Below are positions 43,959 through 51,971 of a stretch of DNA of 64,000 nt, piece by piece; positions within the stretch are counted from its first letter, which is position 1, and each line of letters starts with the position of its first letter. The notes under the pieces were generated by a model. The model was not told the DNA's origin. It was given only the letters and a program-made list of their open reading frames with translations, and searched no databases. This DNA comes from Streptomyces lydicus (lineage in GTDB: Bacteria; Actinomycetota; Actinomycetes; Streptomycetales; Streptomycetaceae): the NCBI RefSeq assembly GCF_004125265.1, contig NZ_RDTE01000003.1:3224001-3288000 (forward strand), given 5' to 3'. The translations under genes were made by a program, and so were the position numbers.

Positions 43959-44726
43959 TCAGGCCACCAGCTCGCCGAAGGACTCTTCCTCGTCACGGCC
44001 GAAGCTGAGGACCTCGTCCTCGCGCAGCCGGCGCAGGGCGCGCCAGATGCTCGACTTCACCGTGCCGACACTGATGTCGAGAATGTCCGCGATCTCCGGG
44101 TCCGTACGGCCCTCGTAGTAGCGCAGCACCAGCATCGTGCGCTGCGTCTCGGGCAGCCGGACCAGCGCCTGCCACAGCACGGCGCGCAGCTCGGTGCCGC
44201 GCATCGCGTCCACGTCGGCCGCCGTCTCCGGCAGCTCCTCGGTCGGGTACTCGTTGAGCTTGCGCCGGCGCCAGGCGCTGATGTGCAGATTCGTCATGGT
44301 GCGGCGCAGATAGCCGCCGAGCGCCGCCTTGTCGCTGATCCGGTCCCACGCCCGGTAGGTCGAGAACAGCGCACTCTGCAGCAGGTCCTCGGCCTCGTAG
44401 CGGTCGCCGGTCAGGTGGTAGGCGGTGGCGAACAGGGAGGCGCGGCGCTCCTGGACGTAGGCGGTGAAGGCCGCTTCGGCCTCCGCCGTCCCCGCCGGGG
44501 AACGCCGTTCCCCCGTGGCCTCCCCGTACTCCGTTCCCCCGTTGTTTCCCCCGTCGGCCACGGCCGGCGTGACCGTCGTGGCGTCGATGGCCACCATGTA
44601 CGGCGGCCGCTGGCGCCCGATGCTGCGGGTGCACACCCGTCCGGCACCGGACTTCTCGCCGGTCCTGACGACGTCATGGAGCCGCGTGATAACTGCGCTG
44701 TTAGTGGTGCCGTGCAGTGTGTTCAT
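43959..44726 (-). CDS. sigQ: ECF sigma factor SigQ
   Basis: 255 residues. Region 2 (about 85-150) has TAYVQERRASLFATAYHLTG and DLLQSALFSTYRAWDRI. Region 4 (about 185-240) has LWQALVRLPETQRTMLVLRY and EIADILDISVGTVKSSIWRA. It belongs to the SigE-like ECF group of Streptomyces. The N-terminal 75 residues are an extension. The ATG at 44726 is divergent from afsQ1, the arrangement of the S. coelicolor sigQ-afsQ1-afsQ2 locus, where AfsQ1 activates sigQ (established knowledge). An AfsQ1 box lies between the two genes. No anti-sigma gene is adjacent. Confidence 0.95.
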   Translation of the reverse strand: MNTLHGTTNSAVITRLHDVVRTGEKSGAGRVCTRSIGRQRPPYMVAIDATTVTPAVADGGNNGGTEYGEATGERRSPAGTAEAEAAFTAYVQERRASLFATAYHLTGDRYEAEDLLQSALFSTYRAWDRISDKAALGGYLRRTMTNLHISAWRRRKLNEYPTEELPETAADVDAMRGTELRAVLWQALVRLPETQRTMLVLRYYEGRTDPEIADILDISVGTVKSSIWRALRRLREDEVLSFGRDEEESFGELVA

Positions 44727-44850
44727 CTCGCGCCCCCCGTCGTAGAGCCAGCTCGTTCGGTTCGTGCTGTTCGTTCGTGCTGTTCGGGTGTTGATCTCTC
44801 CCGATGCCCCAAAGACTGCCAACCCAGTTTCATCGCGTTGTCCGCCGACT

Positions 44851-44866
44851 GTCACAGGCCTGTCAC
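44851..44866 (+). promoter_or_regulatory. AfsQ1 binding site
   Basis: GTCAC-AGGCCT-GTCAC fits the AfsQ1 consensus GTnAC-n6-GTnAC exactly. It lies 125 bp upstream of sigQ and 104 bp upstream of afsQ1, so it probably serves both. Confidence 0.85.
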
Positions 44867-44969
44867 AGGGGCAGGTGCGGCGCGTCGCGGGCGCCGCGCG
44901 GGTAGGGGCCTTGTGTACGAGAGCGCCACTGGTCGATCTCCCGGCCCCCCATGGGCCAGAATGGCTGAC

Positions 44970-45647
44970 GTGCCTTTCCTGTTGCTGATCGAGGACGACG
45001 ACGCCATCCGCACGGCCCTCGAACTCTCGCTGTCGCGCCAGGGTCACCGTGTGGTGACCGCGGCGACGGGCGAGGACGGCCTGAAGCTGCTGCGCGAGCA
45101 GCGCCCGGACCTGATCGTGCTGGATGTGATGCTGCCGGGCATCGACGGTTTCGAGGTGTGCCGGCGGATCAGGCGTACGGACCAGCTGCCCATCATCCTG
45201 CTCACCGCGCGTAACGACGATATCGATGTCGTGGTGGGCCTGGAGTCCGGCGCCGACGACTATGTCGTCAAACCGGTGCAGGGAAGGGTGCTGGACGCCC
45301 GGATCCGGGCCGTACTGCGCCGCGGCGAGCGCGAGTCCAGTGACTCCGCGACGTTCGGCTCGCTGATGATCGACCGGTCGGCGATGACGGTGACCAAGAA
45401 CGGCGAGGACCTGCAACTGACGCCGACCGAGCTGCGGTTGCTGCTGGAGCTGAGCCGCCGGCCCGGCCAGGCGCTGTCCCGGCAGCAGTTGTTGCGGCTG
45501 GTGTGGGAGCACGACTACCTCGGCGACTCGCGCCTGGTGGACGCGTGTGTGCAGCGGCTGCGGGCGAAGGTGGAGGACGTGCCGTCCTCCCCGACCCTGA
45601 TCCGTACGGTCCGCGGCGTCGGCTACCGGCTGGACTCGCCGCAGTGA
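44970..45647 (+). CDS. afsQ1: Response regulator AfsQ1
   Basis: An OmpR-family activator that links nitrogen/glutamate signals to antibiotic production in S. coelicolor (established knowledge). The receiver domain has LLLIEDDDAIRTALEL, phospho-Asp52 in LIVLDVMLPGIDGF and Lys in DDYVVKPVQGRV. The C-terminal winged helix contains LTPTELRLLLELSRRPGQAL and LVDACVQRLRAKVED. The GTG at 44970 gives the expected 225 residues and lies 7 nt after CAGAAT (44957-44962), a likely leaderless promoter. Overlaps afsQ2 by 4 nt. Confidence 0.97.
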   Translation: MPFLLLIEDDDAIRTALELSLSRQGHRVVTAATGEDGLKLLREQRPDLIVLDVMLPGIDGFEVCRRIRRTDQLPIILLTARNDDIDVVVGLESGADDYVVKPVQGRVLDARIRAVLRRGERESSDSATFGSLMIDRSAMTVTKNGEDLQLTPTELRLLLELSRRPGQALSRQQLLRLVWEHDYLGDSRLVDACVQRLRAKVEDVPSSPTLIRTVRGVGYRLDSPQ

Positions 45648-47479
45648 GCAGGCGTTCCACGGGCGGTGCGACGACGGAGGACGGCGCGGGCGACGGGGCC
45701 GGCGGTGCCGGTGCGCCCGTGGCCGGCCGGCGGGTGCTGCGGATGCTGGGCCGCCCTTCGGGGCTGCTGCGCTGGACCAGTCTGCGGCTGCGGCTGGTCG
45801 TGGTCTTCGCGCTGGTGGCGTTGACCGCCGCGGTCTCCGCTTCGGGCATCGCGTACTGGCTCAACCGCAACACCGTTCTGGACCGCACACAGAACGCCGT
45901 CCTCAAGGACTTCCGCAAGGCGCTGGAGGACAACACCCGGTCGCTGCCGCTGCATCCGCGGTGCGCCGAACTCCAGGACGCCGCCCGGCAGATGGCGGCC
46001 GGGCCGCAGAACTACGCGGTGCTGCTGATAGGCGTCGACCGCGAGGGCAAGGACTGCGCGGCCACCACGGACAAGGACCTGCTGACGCTCAAGAACGTGC
46101 CCGTACCGCTGCGCAGCGCGGTCAACGAGGTGCGTCCGGTCGACGAGTCCAACCGCTACGCCCACCATCTCTACTGGCAGCGCAAGCAGGTCGGGGACAC
46201 GCCCTACCTCGTCGCCGGGGCGAAGGTGATCGGCGGCGGGCCCACCGGCTACATGATGAAGTCCCTGGCCGCCGAGCGGCAGGACCTCACCTCGCTGGCC
46301 TGGTCGCTGGGTATCGCCACGGCGCTCGCGCTGGTCGGTTCGGCCCTGCTGGCGCAGGCCGCGGCGACGACGGTGCTGCGGCCCGTACAGCGGCTGGGGC
46401 ACGCCGCGCGGCAGCTGGGCGAGGGGCGGCTGGACACCCGGCTGCGGGTGACCGGCACGGATGAACTCGCCGACCTCTCCCGGACGTTCAACCGTACGGC
46501 GGAGCGCCTGGAGCACCGGGTCGAGGAGCTGAGCGGGCGGGAGGCGGCGTCCCGGCGGTTCGTCGCCGATATGTCGCACGAGCTGCGGACGCCGCTGACC
46601 GCGATCACCGCCGTCAGCGAGGTGCTGGAGGAGGAGGCCGACTCCCTCGATCCGATGATCGCGCCTGCTGTGCAGCTGGTGGTCAGCGAGACCCGGCGGC
46701 TCAACGACCTCGTGGAGAACCTGATGGAGGTCACCCGCTTCGACGCGGGCACGGCCCGTCTCGTGCTGGACGATGTCGATGTCGCGGACCAGGTGACCGC
46801 CTGTATCGACGCCCGGGCCTGGCTGGACGCGGTCGAGCTGGACGCGGACCGAGGCATCGTGGCCCGGCTGGACCCGCGGCGGCTCGATGTGATCCTGGCG
46901 AATCTGATCGGCAACGCCCTCAAGCACGGTGGCTCGCCGGTGCGGGTCTCGGTCAGCACGGAGGGCCCGGCGGGCGACGGCGGGGGCCGGACGGGCAGCA
47001 CGGCCGTCTCCGCCGGTGGCGGCCCGGGTGGTGCGGGCGGCGCGGGCGGTTCCGGTAGGGCAGGCGGTGCAAGCGGTGCGGGCGAGGCCGATGCGGCCGG
47101 TGGGCCCGCGGCCGGTGCCGAGGGCGGCGGAACGGAGCGGCCCGGAACGACTCCGGACGACGGGCGCCCCGGGAGCGGGAAGCTGGTGATCCGCGTGCGG
47201 GACCACGGCCCCGGCATCCCGGAGGAAGTCCTCCCGCACGTCTTCGACCGCTTCTACAAGGCGAGCGCCTCCCGCCCGCGGTCGGAGGGCAGCGGTCTGG
47301 GCCTGTCGATCGCGCTGGAGAACGCCCATATCCACGGCGGGGAGATCACCGCGGCCAACCTCCCCGAGGGCGGCGCGGTCTTCACCCTGCGGCTGCCGAT
47401 GGATGCCTCCCCTCTGGCGGACGGCGACCGGCGGAACGACGGCACGGCCGGCGACGAGGGCACGGAGGACGGACGATGA
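45644..47479 (+). CDS. afsQ2: Sensor histidine kinase AfsQ2
   Basis: Cognate kinase of AfsQ1. Membrane helices at about 46-70 (LRLVVVFALVALTAAVSASG) and 225-245 flank an extracellular sensor region containing two cysteines. A HAMP linker leads to HisKA with SHELRTPLTAITAVSEVLEE (His312). The HATPase domain has NLIGNALKHGG, then DHGPGIPEEVLPHVFDRF and GSGLGLSIALENAHIHGG. A Gly/Ala-rich insertion of about 70 residues separates the N box from the G1 box, which makes the protein 611 aa, longer than I recall for the S. coelicolor kinase. The GTG overlaps the afsQ1 stop. Confidence 0.95.
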   Translation: MSRRSTGGATTEDGAGDGAGGAGAPVAGRRVLRMLGRPSGLLRWTSLRLRLVVVFALVALTAAVSASGIAYWLNRNTVLDRTQNAVLKDFRKALEDNTRSLPLHPRCAELQDAARQMAAGPQNYAVLLIGVDREGKDCAATTDKDLLTLKNVPVPLRSAVNEVRPVDESNRYAHHLYWQRKQVGDTPYLVAGAKVIGGGPTGYMMKSLAAERQDLTSLAWSLGIATALALVGSALLAQAAATTVLRPVQRLGHAARQLGEGRLDTRLRVTGTDELADLSRTFNRTAERLEHRVEELSGREAASRRFVADMSHELRTPLTAITAVSEVLEEEADSLDPMIAPAVQLVVSETRRLNDLVENLMEVTRFDAGTARLVLDDVDVADQVTACIDARAWLDAVELDADRGIVARLDPRRLDVILANLIGNALKHGGSPVRVSVSTEGPAGDGGGRTGSTAVSAGGGPGGAGGAGGSGRAGGASGAGEADAAGGPAAGAEGGGTERPGTTPDDGRPGSGKLVIRVRDHGPGIPEEVLPHVFDRFYKASASRPRSEGSGLGLSIALENAHIHGGEITAANLPEGGAVFTLRLPMDASPLADGDRRNDGTAGDEGTEDGR

Positions 47480-48180
47480 GGTCGGGCAGGCGGACCGGAC
47501 GGCGCACCGCCGCCGTGATGGCGCTCGCGCTCGCGGCCGCGGGCTGCGGCATCCGGGGTACCTCCGTACCGGTCGACGCGGGCGGCGCGCCGTCACGGGT
47601 GAGCTGCAAGGCCCCGGCGAGCCCGGCGCCCTCGGCGTCGGCACCGGCCTCGGCATCGCCGTCGGCCTCGGCCTCGGCGTCGTCCGGCACGGACGCGGAC
47701 GCGGGTCCGGGCTCCCAGGCGATCGTGTATCTGGTGTGCGGCTCGGCGCTGGCGCAGGTCGAGCGGGCGGTACCCCCGTCCAAGTCCGACGACCCTCGGC
47801 TGCCGACCGCCCGTGCCCTGCTCCACGAGCTGCAGCGCGAGCCGTCCGCCGACGAGGAGAAGGCCGGCTTCAGCACGGCGCTGCCCCGGGACGTCACGGT
47901 CACGGGACCGCGCGACGGCGACCCCGCGGATGCCCTGCGGCTGAGCATCCGGCCGGACGATCTGCCGTCGTTCGCGCTGGCGCAGCTGGTGTGCACCTAC
48001 GGGGCGAGCCCGGCGCTGGGCCGCACCCATGCCGCCGTACTGGGCGGGCCGGGCGACGATACGGCGCACCGTTACGACTGCTCCGCGGACGTGCTGGCCA
48101 ACCCGGACATCGCGGAGAACGCCGGGTGGGGCGACCCCTTGTCACAAGAGGCGGAAGGCGGGGCGCCACAACAGGGCTGA
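47476..48180 (+). CDS. Lipoprotein of the afsQ operon
   Basis: 234 residues with a twin-Arg/Lys-rich start and lipobox in VMALALAAAGC, so it is anchored outside the membrane. An Ala/Ser/Pro linker with tandem S-A-S repeats leads to a GerMN-like domain (about 80-200), with VYLVCGSALAQVERAV, PTARALLHELQREPSADEE, GFSTALP and ALAQLVCTY. Its ATGA overlaps the stop of afsQ2, so the three genes form one operon. By analogy with CseA beside CseBC it may modulate the kinase (inference). Confidence 0.92.
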   Translation: MRSGRRTGRRTAAVMALALAAAGCGIRGTSVPVDAGGAPSRVSCKAPASPAPSASAPASASPSASASASSGTDADAGPGSQAIVYLVCGSALAQVERAVPPSKSDDPRLPTARALLHELQREPSADEEKAGFSTALPRDVTVTGPRDGDPADALRLSIRPDDLPSFALAQLVCTYGASPALGRTHAAVLGGPGDDTAHRYDCSADVLANPDIAENAGWGDPLSQEAEGGAPQQG

Positions 48181-48304
48181 CGCCACCGACAGGGGCCGAC
48201 GGGGCGGCTCAAGGCGGGCGCAACGGGGCGGAACCGCAGTCCCCACTCCCGACGTCCTGGCCTGTGTGCAGCCCCATGGCCCCGGCACCACCGCCGCTCC
48301 CCGT

Positions 48305-48835
48305 ATGCGCGTCACCGGACTTCTCCTCCTCGTGGCGCATCTGCTGACCGTCGCCTGGCTGACATTGCGTCCCCGTACGGTGCCGTGGGTGCCTGCCGCG
48401 AACCTCGAACCGCTGGCCACGATCCGGGCCGAGCTGGCACGCGGCTGGTCGTGGGACGTCGTCCAGCACCTGGGCGGCTCGGTGCTCCTGCTGGCGCCGC
48501 TGGGGGTGCTGCTGCCGCTCTCCGCGGGCCGCCTGAACGTTTCGCCTCTGGTGTCCCTGACCCGTACCGCCTTCGCCGGAGCGATGATCGCGCTGGCCAT
48601 CGAGCTGCTGCAGTCAGGGGTGCCAGGACGGGTCCCGGACATCGACTCGGTGCTGCTGGGCACCCTCGGAGTGGCCGTGGTGCACCTGGCGGTCGTCCCC
48701 GGGGCGCGCCGCCGGCTGCGCCGCCGCTACCGGCATCTCCGGTATGCGCATCTCGGGGATGCAACCCCGACAATCCCCAGGGTCGGACTGGCCCCGAAGG
48801 CTGATGCTCTCTCCGGCAGCCGGACCTACCTTTGA
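48305..48835 (+). CDS. VanZ-family membrane protein
   Basis: 176 residues with four predicted membrane helices. VanZ signatures are visible: the first helix followed by WLTLRP, the second-helix motif HLGGSVLLLAPLGVLLPL, and AIELLQSGVPGRVPDIDSVLLGTLGV with the conserved Glu, Gln, Arg and Asp residues. The tail is basic (RRRLRRRYRHLR). VanZ proteins give low-level teicoplanin resistance in enterococci, but most homologues have no known role. The start is uncertain: ATG at 48305 or the in-frame GTG at 48266, neither with a clear ribosome binding site. 124 bp after the lipoprotein gene. Confidence 0.88.
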   Translation: MRVTGLLLLVAHLLTVAWLTLRPRTVPWVPAANLEPLATIRAELARGWSWDVVQHLGGSVLLLAPLGVLLPLSAGRLNVSPLVSLTRTAFAGAMIALAIELLQSGVPGRVPDIDSVLLGTLGVAVVHLAVVPGARRRLRRRYRHLRYAHLGDATPTIPRVGLAPKADALSGSRTYL

Positions 48836-48880
48836 GACATCGGGGCACACGCCCCACCGAGTCGAAAAGGAGCCGTCCTC

Positions 48881-49090
48881 ATGGCCGCCGCACTGGTCCG
48901 CCCCCGCAACAACCGAATGATCGCCGGAGTGTGCGCGGGCCTGGCCCGTCGCTTCGGTACGACCCCGGCAACGATGCGCGTGCTCTTCGTGGTGTCGTGT
49001 CTGCTTCCCGGCCCGCAGTTCCTGCTCTACCTGGCGCTGTGGATACTCCTCCCCTCGGAGGAGAAGGCCACCGGCGCCGCCGCCTGGTGA
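48881..49090 (+). CDS. PspC-domain small membrane protein
   Basis: A single PspC domain of 69 residues. The N-terminal RPRNNRMIAGVCAGLARRFG is the family signature. A membrane segment follows (MRVLFVVSCLLPGPQFLLYLALWILLP) and a short EEKATGAAAW tail ends the protein. PspC proteins take part in envelope stress responses; this short version has no additional sensor domain. The ribosome binding site AAAAGGAG lies at ideal spacing. It lies 45 bp downstream of the vanZ-like gene and ends at a strong hairpin. Confidence 0.93.
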   Translation: MAAALVRPRNNRMIAGVCAGLARRFGTTPATMRVLFVVSCLLPGPQFLLYLALWILLPSEEKATGAAAW

Positions 49091-49116
49091 CCGGCCCGTC
49101 CGGCCACACATGACGA

Positions 49117-49154
49117 TGCCCCGGCCGTACGCACCAGGGCGTACAGCCGGGGCA
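49117..49154. terminator. Hairpin terminator
   Basis: TGCCCCGGCCGTACGC (49117-49132) pairs with GCGTACAGCCGGGGCA (49139-49154) with one mismatch. It lies between convergent genes (pspC and the small secreted protein). Confidence 0.8.
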
Positions 49155-49196
49155 GGGCGCGGTACCCGTCCCCCGGGGGACGGGCCGCGTCCGGCG

Positions 49197-49484
49197 TCAG
49201 CCGCCGAGGAGGCTGCCGGGCTGCAGGCCGCCCAGCAGCTTGTTGCCCTGGGAGTTCATCTTGGTCTTGACGTTCTTGACGTTCTTGACGCTCTTGCCGG
49301 CCGGCTTGGCCTTGGTGAGGCCCGAGACGGTCTTGGTGGCGTCCTTCACCGGCAGGCTCTTCAGCACCCCGGTGGTGTCGGGGGTGCCGATCGCCGGGGC
49401 GGCGCTGGCGACGCCCGCGGCGGTGACGGCAAAGGCGGCACCGAGCGCGACGGTACCGAGAGTCTTGATGGTTCCCTGCTTCAT
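49197..49484 (-). CDS. Small secreted protein with KSLPV motif (B)
   Basis: 95 residues. The Sec signal peptide TLGTVALGAAFAVTAAGVASA ends at A-S-A-A. The mature protein (about 67 aa) is Lys/Gly-rich with VKNVKNVK repeats from a 12-bp duplication. It contains GVLKSLPVKDATK, similar to GTVKSLPVNPLAN in the protein at 42448. No cysteine or known domain. The ATG has GAGGACG upstream. It is probably expressed from its own promoter between 49485 and 49570. Confidence 0.82.
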   Translation of the reverse strand: MKQGTIKTLGTVALGAAFAVTAAGVASAAPAIGTPDTTGVLKSLPVKDATKTVSGLTKAKPAGKSVKNVKNVKTKMNSQGNKLLGGLQPGSLLGG

Positions 49485-49573
49485 CGAATTACGTCCTCGT
49501 GATGGGGGCTTGACCGGCCAATCAACCTAGTGATGCGGCGACCGGCGCCGCAAACAGCCACGAGGAAAGAAAA

Positions 49574-49602
49574 AACGGCCGGTGGACATTCCACCGGCCG
49601 TT
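49574..49602 (-). terminator. Rho-independent terminator of add
   Basis: Arms AACGGCCGGTGG and CCACCGGCCGTT form a perfect 12-bp stem with a 5-nt loop. On the minus strand it is followed by a T-rich tract (TTTTCTTT), a classic intrinsic terminator just after the add stop. Confidence 0.92.
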
Positions 49603-49626
49603 GCGCTATAAGCTCGCGCCACCTGC

Positions 49627-50820
49627 TCACACAGAGTCAGAAGTACTGTTCACAGGGGCAGTTGAGCCCTGGGGGCGGAACAGCCATTCGGCCCGCAATT
49701 CCGCGTAACCGGGCTTGATGACGTCATTGATCATGCCCAGACGTTCATCGAAAGGAATGAACGCTGATTTCATCGCATTGACTGTAAACCACTGCATGTC
49801 ATCGAGCGTGTACCGGAAGGTCTTGACCAGGTGCTCGAATTCCCGGGACATGTTCGTGCCGCTCATCAGGCGGTTGTCGGTGTTGACCGTGAGCCGGAAC
49901 TGCAGTCGGCGCAGCAGTCCGATGGGGTGCTCCGCATAGGAGGGGGCGGCCCCGGTCTGCAGGTTGGAGCTCGGGCACATCTCCAGCGGGATGCGCTTGT
50001 CCCGTACATACGAGGCGAGCCGGCCGAGCTTGACCGAGCCGTCGTCGGCGACCTCGATGTCGTCGATGATCCGGACACCGTGACCGAGGCGGTCGGCGCC
50101 GCACCACTGCAGGGCCTGCCAGATGGACGGCAGACCGAAGGCCTCACCGGCATGGATGGTGAAGTGGTTGTTCTCCCGCTTGAGGTACTCGAACGCGTCG
50201 AGGTGCCGGGTGGGCGGGTAACCGGCCTCCGCGCCCGCGATGTCGAAGCCGACGACGCCGGTGTCCCGGTAGCGGTTGGCGAGTTCGGCGATCTCCAGGG
50301 CGCGGGCGGCGTGCCGCATCGCGGTGAGCAGGGCGCCGACGCGGATGCGATGGCCCTTCTCGCGGGCCCGCCGCTCGCCTTCACGGAAGCCCTCGTTGAC
50401 CGCCTCGACGACCTCTTCGAGGGTCAGCCCCTGTTCGAGGTGCTGCTCGGGCGCATACCTGACCTCGGCGTAGACCACACCGTCCGCGGCAAGGTCCTCG
50501 GCGCACTCGGCGGCCACCCGGGCCAGGGCGTCACGGGTCTGCATGACGGCGCAGGTGTGCGCGAAGGTCTCCAGGTAGCGCTCCAGGGAGCCGGAGTCGG
50601 CCGCCTCGCGGAACCAGACCCCGAGCTTTTCCGGGTCGGTCTCGGGCAGACCTTCGATGGGGGCACCTCCCGCGCCGTTCAGGCCGTGGGGGACGGTCTC
50701 GCGGGCCAGGTCGACGATCGTGGCCGGCCGGAGCCCGCCGTCGAGGTGGTCGTGGAGCAGCACCTTGGGGGCACGGCGGATCTGTTCGCTGGTCGGGAGG
50801 GTGGTGGTCTCGCTCGTCAT
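49627..50820 (-). CDS. add: Adenosine deaminase
   Basis: Converts (deoxy)adenosine to (deoxy)inosine, which the purine nucleoside phosphorylase at 34167 can split. The 397-residue zinc enzyme has metal ligands HDHLDGG near residue 24, catalytic [16 protein letters not shown] and NTDNRLMSG with the metal Asp. The second residue of the usual T-D-D is Asn, a variant I recall from other actinobacterial enzymes. The ATG at 50820 lies 6 nt after a TAGAGT -10 box, so the mRNA is likely leaderless. The CTACGCGCGTAG palindrome lies directly upstream of that -10 box. Confidence 0.97.
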   Translation of the reverse strand: MTSETTTLPTSEQIRRAPKVLLHDHLDGGLRPATIVDLARETVPHGLNGAGGAPIEGLPETDPEKLGVWFREAADSGSLERYLETFAHTCAVMQTRDALARVAAECAEDLAADGVVYAEVRYAPEQHLEQGLTLEEVVEAVNEGFREGERRAREKGHRIRVGALLTAMRHAARALEIAELANRYRDTGVVGFDIAGAEAGYPPTRHLDAFEYLKRENNHFTIHAGEAFGLPSIWQALQWCGADRLGHGVRIIDDIEVADDGSVKLGRLASYVRDKRIPLEMCPSSNLQTGAAPSYAEHPIGLLRRLQFRLTVNTDNRLMSGTNMSREFEHLVKTFRYTLDDMQWFTVNAMKSAFIPFDERLGMINDVIKPGYAELRAEWLFRPQGSTAPVNSTSDSV

Positions 50821-50826
50821 CTCGGC

Positions 50827-50848
50827 ACTCTAGCCCCTACGCGCGTAG
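50827..50848 (-). promoter_or_regulatory. Palindromic operator and -10 box of add
   Basis: CTACGCGCGTAG (50837-50848) stands 4 nt upstream of the -10 box TAGAGT (plus-strand ACTCTA, 50827-50832), reading toward add. This is the third copy of the palindrome in the window. Confidence 0.8.
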
Positions 50849-50923
50849 ATCTCGCCGAACGATACGTAACAGTGACCCGTCCACGGGGTGGCGTGCACGC
50901 CTCCTTCTGCCATCGTTCTGCAC

Positions 50924-51742
50924 ATGGCTCAGCAAGCACTGCCGGTGCGCGAGGCCCGGCTGGGAAAACCGCTGGGAACGGCCGGCAAGGAAGGGGCGCG
51001 CGAGGCGTTCCGGTGGCGGGGTGGCGGCGGTCGGGGCACCGGCCGGGAGGTGAGCGGGGTCGCCCTTTTACTGCCCGGAGGCGGACCGACCGGGGTGCGG
51101 CGTCCGTCGCCGGTGGCGGCGCTGGCGGTGCGCCCGCTGGCTGCCCGGCTGGCGAAGGCGGGACGCCCCGAGGGCCTGACGGCCCATGTCGTGCGCTACC
51201 GCTGCAGCGGCTGGAACGGACCCGAAGCCCACCCGGCACGGGATGCCGCCTGGGCCCTGGACGAGGTGGTCCGCCGCTACGGCGACGTCCCGGTCTGCCT
51301 GGTCGGCACGGGCATGGGCGCCCGCGCCGCCCTGCACGCCGCGGGTCACCCCGCCGTCCACTCCGTACTGGCGCTGGCCCCCTGGCTGCCCGACCCCGGC
51401 CAGAGCGACGAGCGGCCCGATCCGGTGAAACAGCTCATCGGCCGACAGGTCCTGCTGGTCCACGGCACCAACGACGAACGCACCGACCCCGATCTGTCTT
51501 ACCGCTATGCCGAACGCGCCAAGAAGGTCAACCGCGACACCTGCCGTTTCGAGGTGCACTCCGACGGCCACTCCCTGCACCAGCACCGCGCCGAAGTCCT
51601 CTCCCTGGCGGCCGACTTCATGCTCGGCTCCCTCTTCGCCCGCGACTACGCCCGCCCCGTGAAGGACGCCCTGGCCGCACCACCGCCGCTGGGCCTGCGC
51701 ATGCCCCTGGCCGCGGGCTTCGGGGTGTCGCTGCGGCACTGA
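50924..51742 (+). CDS. Alpha/beta-hydrolase-fold protein without nucleophile Ser
   Basis: 272 residues. The fold is clear: GVALLLPGGGPTG near residue 45, HVVRYRCSGWNG, the elbow VCLVGTGMGARAALHAAG, VLALAPWLPDPG, VLLVHGTNDERTDP with the acid and VHSDGHSLHQHRAEVL with the His. At the nucleophile elbow G-x-S-x-G reads G-T-G-M-G, so the Ser is replaced by Gly. Either the protein is not a hydrolase or it uses another residue. The ATG at 50924 lies divergent from add; there is no clear ribosome binding site. Function unknown. Confidence 0.85.
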   Translation: MAQQALPVREARLGKPLGTAGKEGAREAFRWRGGGGRGTGREVSGVALLLPGGGPTGVRRPSPVAALAVRPLAARLAKAGRPEGLTAHVVRYRCSGWNGPEAHPARDAAWALDEVVRRYGDVPVCLVGTGMGARAALHAAGHPAVHSVLALAPWLPDPGQSDERPDPVKQLIGRQVLLVHGTNDERTDPDLSYRYAERAKKVNRDTCRFEVHSDGHSLHQHRAEVLSLAADFMLGSLFARDYARPVKDALAAPPPLGLRMPLAAGFGVSLRH

Positions 51743-51930
51743 GGGGCAGGGGGGGCAGGGGGGGGCAGGGGGGCAGGGGGGGCAGGGGCAGTGAGACAAC
51801 GAGCACCGGGGCACGGCGGGCCTGCGGCGTCGAGGAGAGGGAGCGAGGAGAGGACGGAGTAAGGGGGTGAGGGAGTGAATCAAGGAGTCAGGGAATCAGG
51901 GAGTCAGCACCGGAGCGCCCGCTAAACGCA
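51743..51930. repeat. Poly-G and GGGAGTCA repeats
   Basis: Just after the hydrolase stop, 51743-51795 is a run of GGGGCAGGGG units with G-tracts of 5-8 that could form a G-quadruplex on the plus-strand transcript. Further on, AGGGAGTGAATCA/AGGGAATCAGGGAGTCAG repeats fill the space up to about 51905. Confidence 0.7.
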
Positions 51931-51971
51931 GTGCCGCATCCCAGCGGCGCCCCCGGCCCGCGCTGTTCCCC

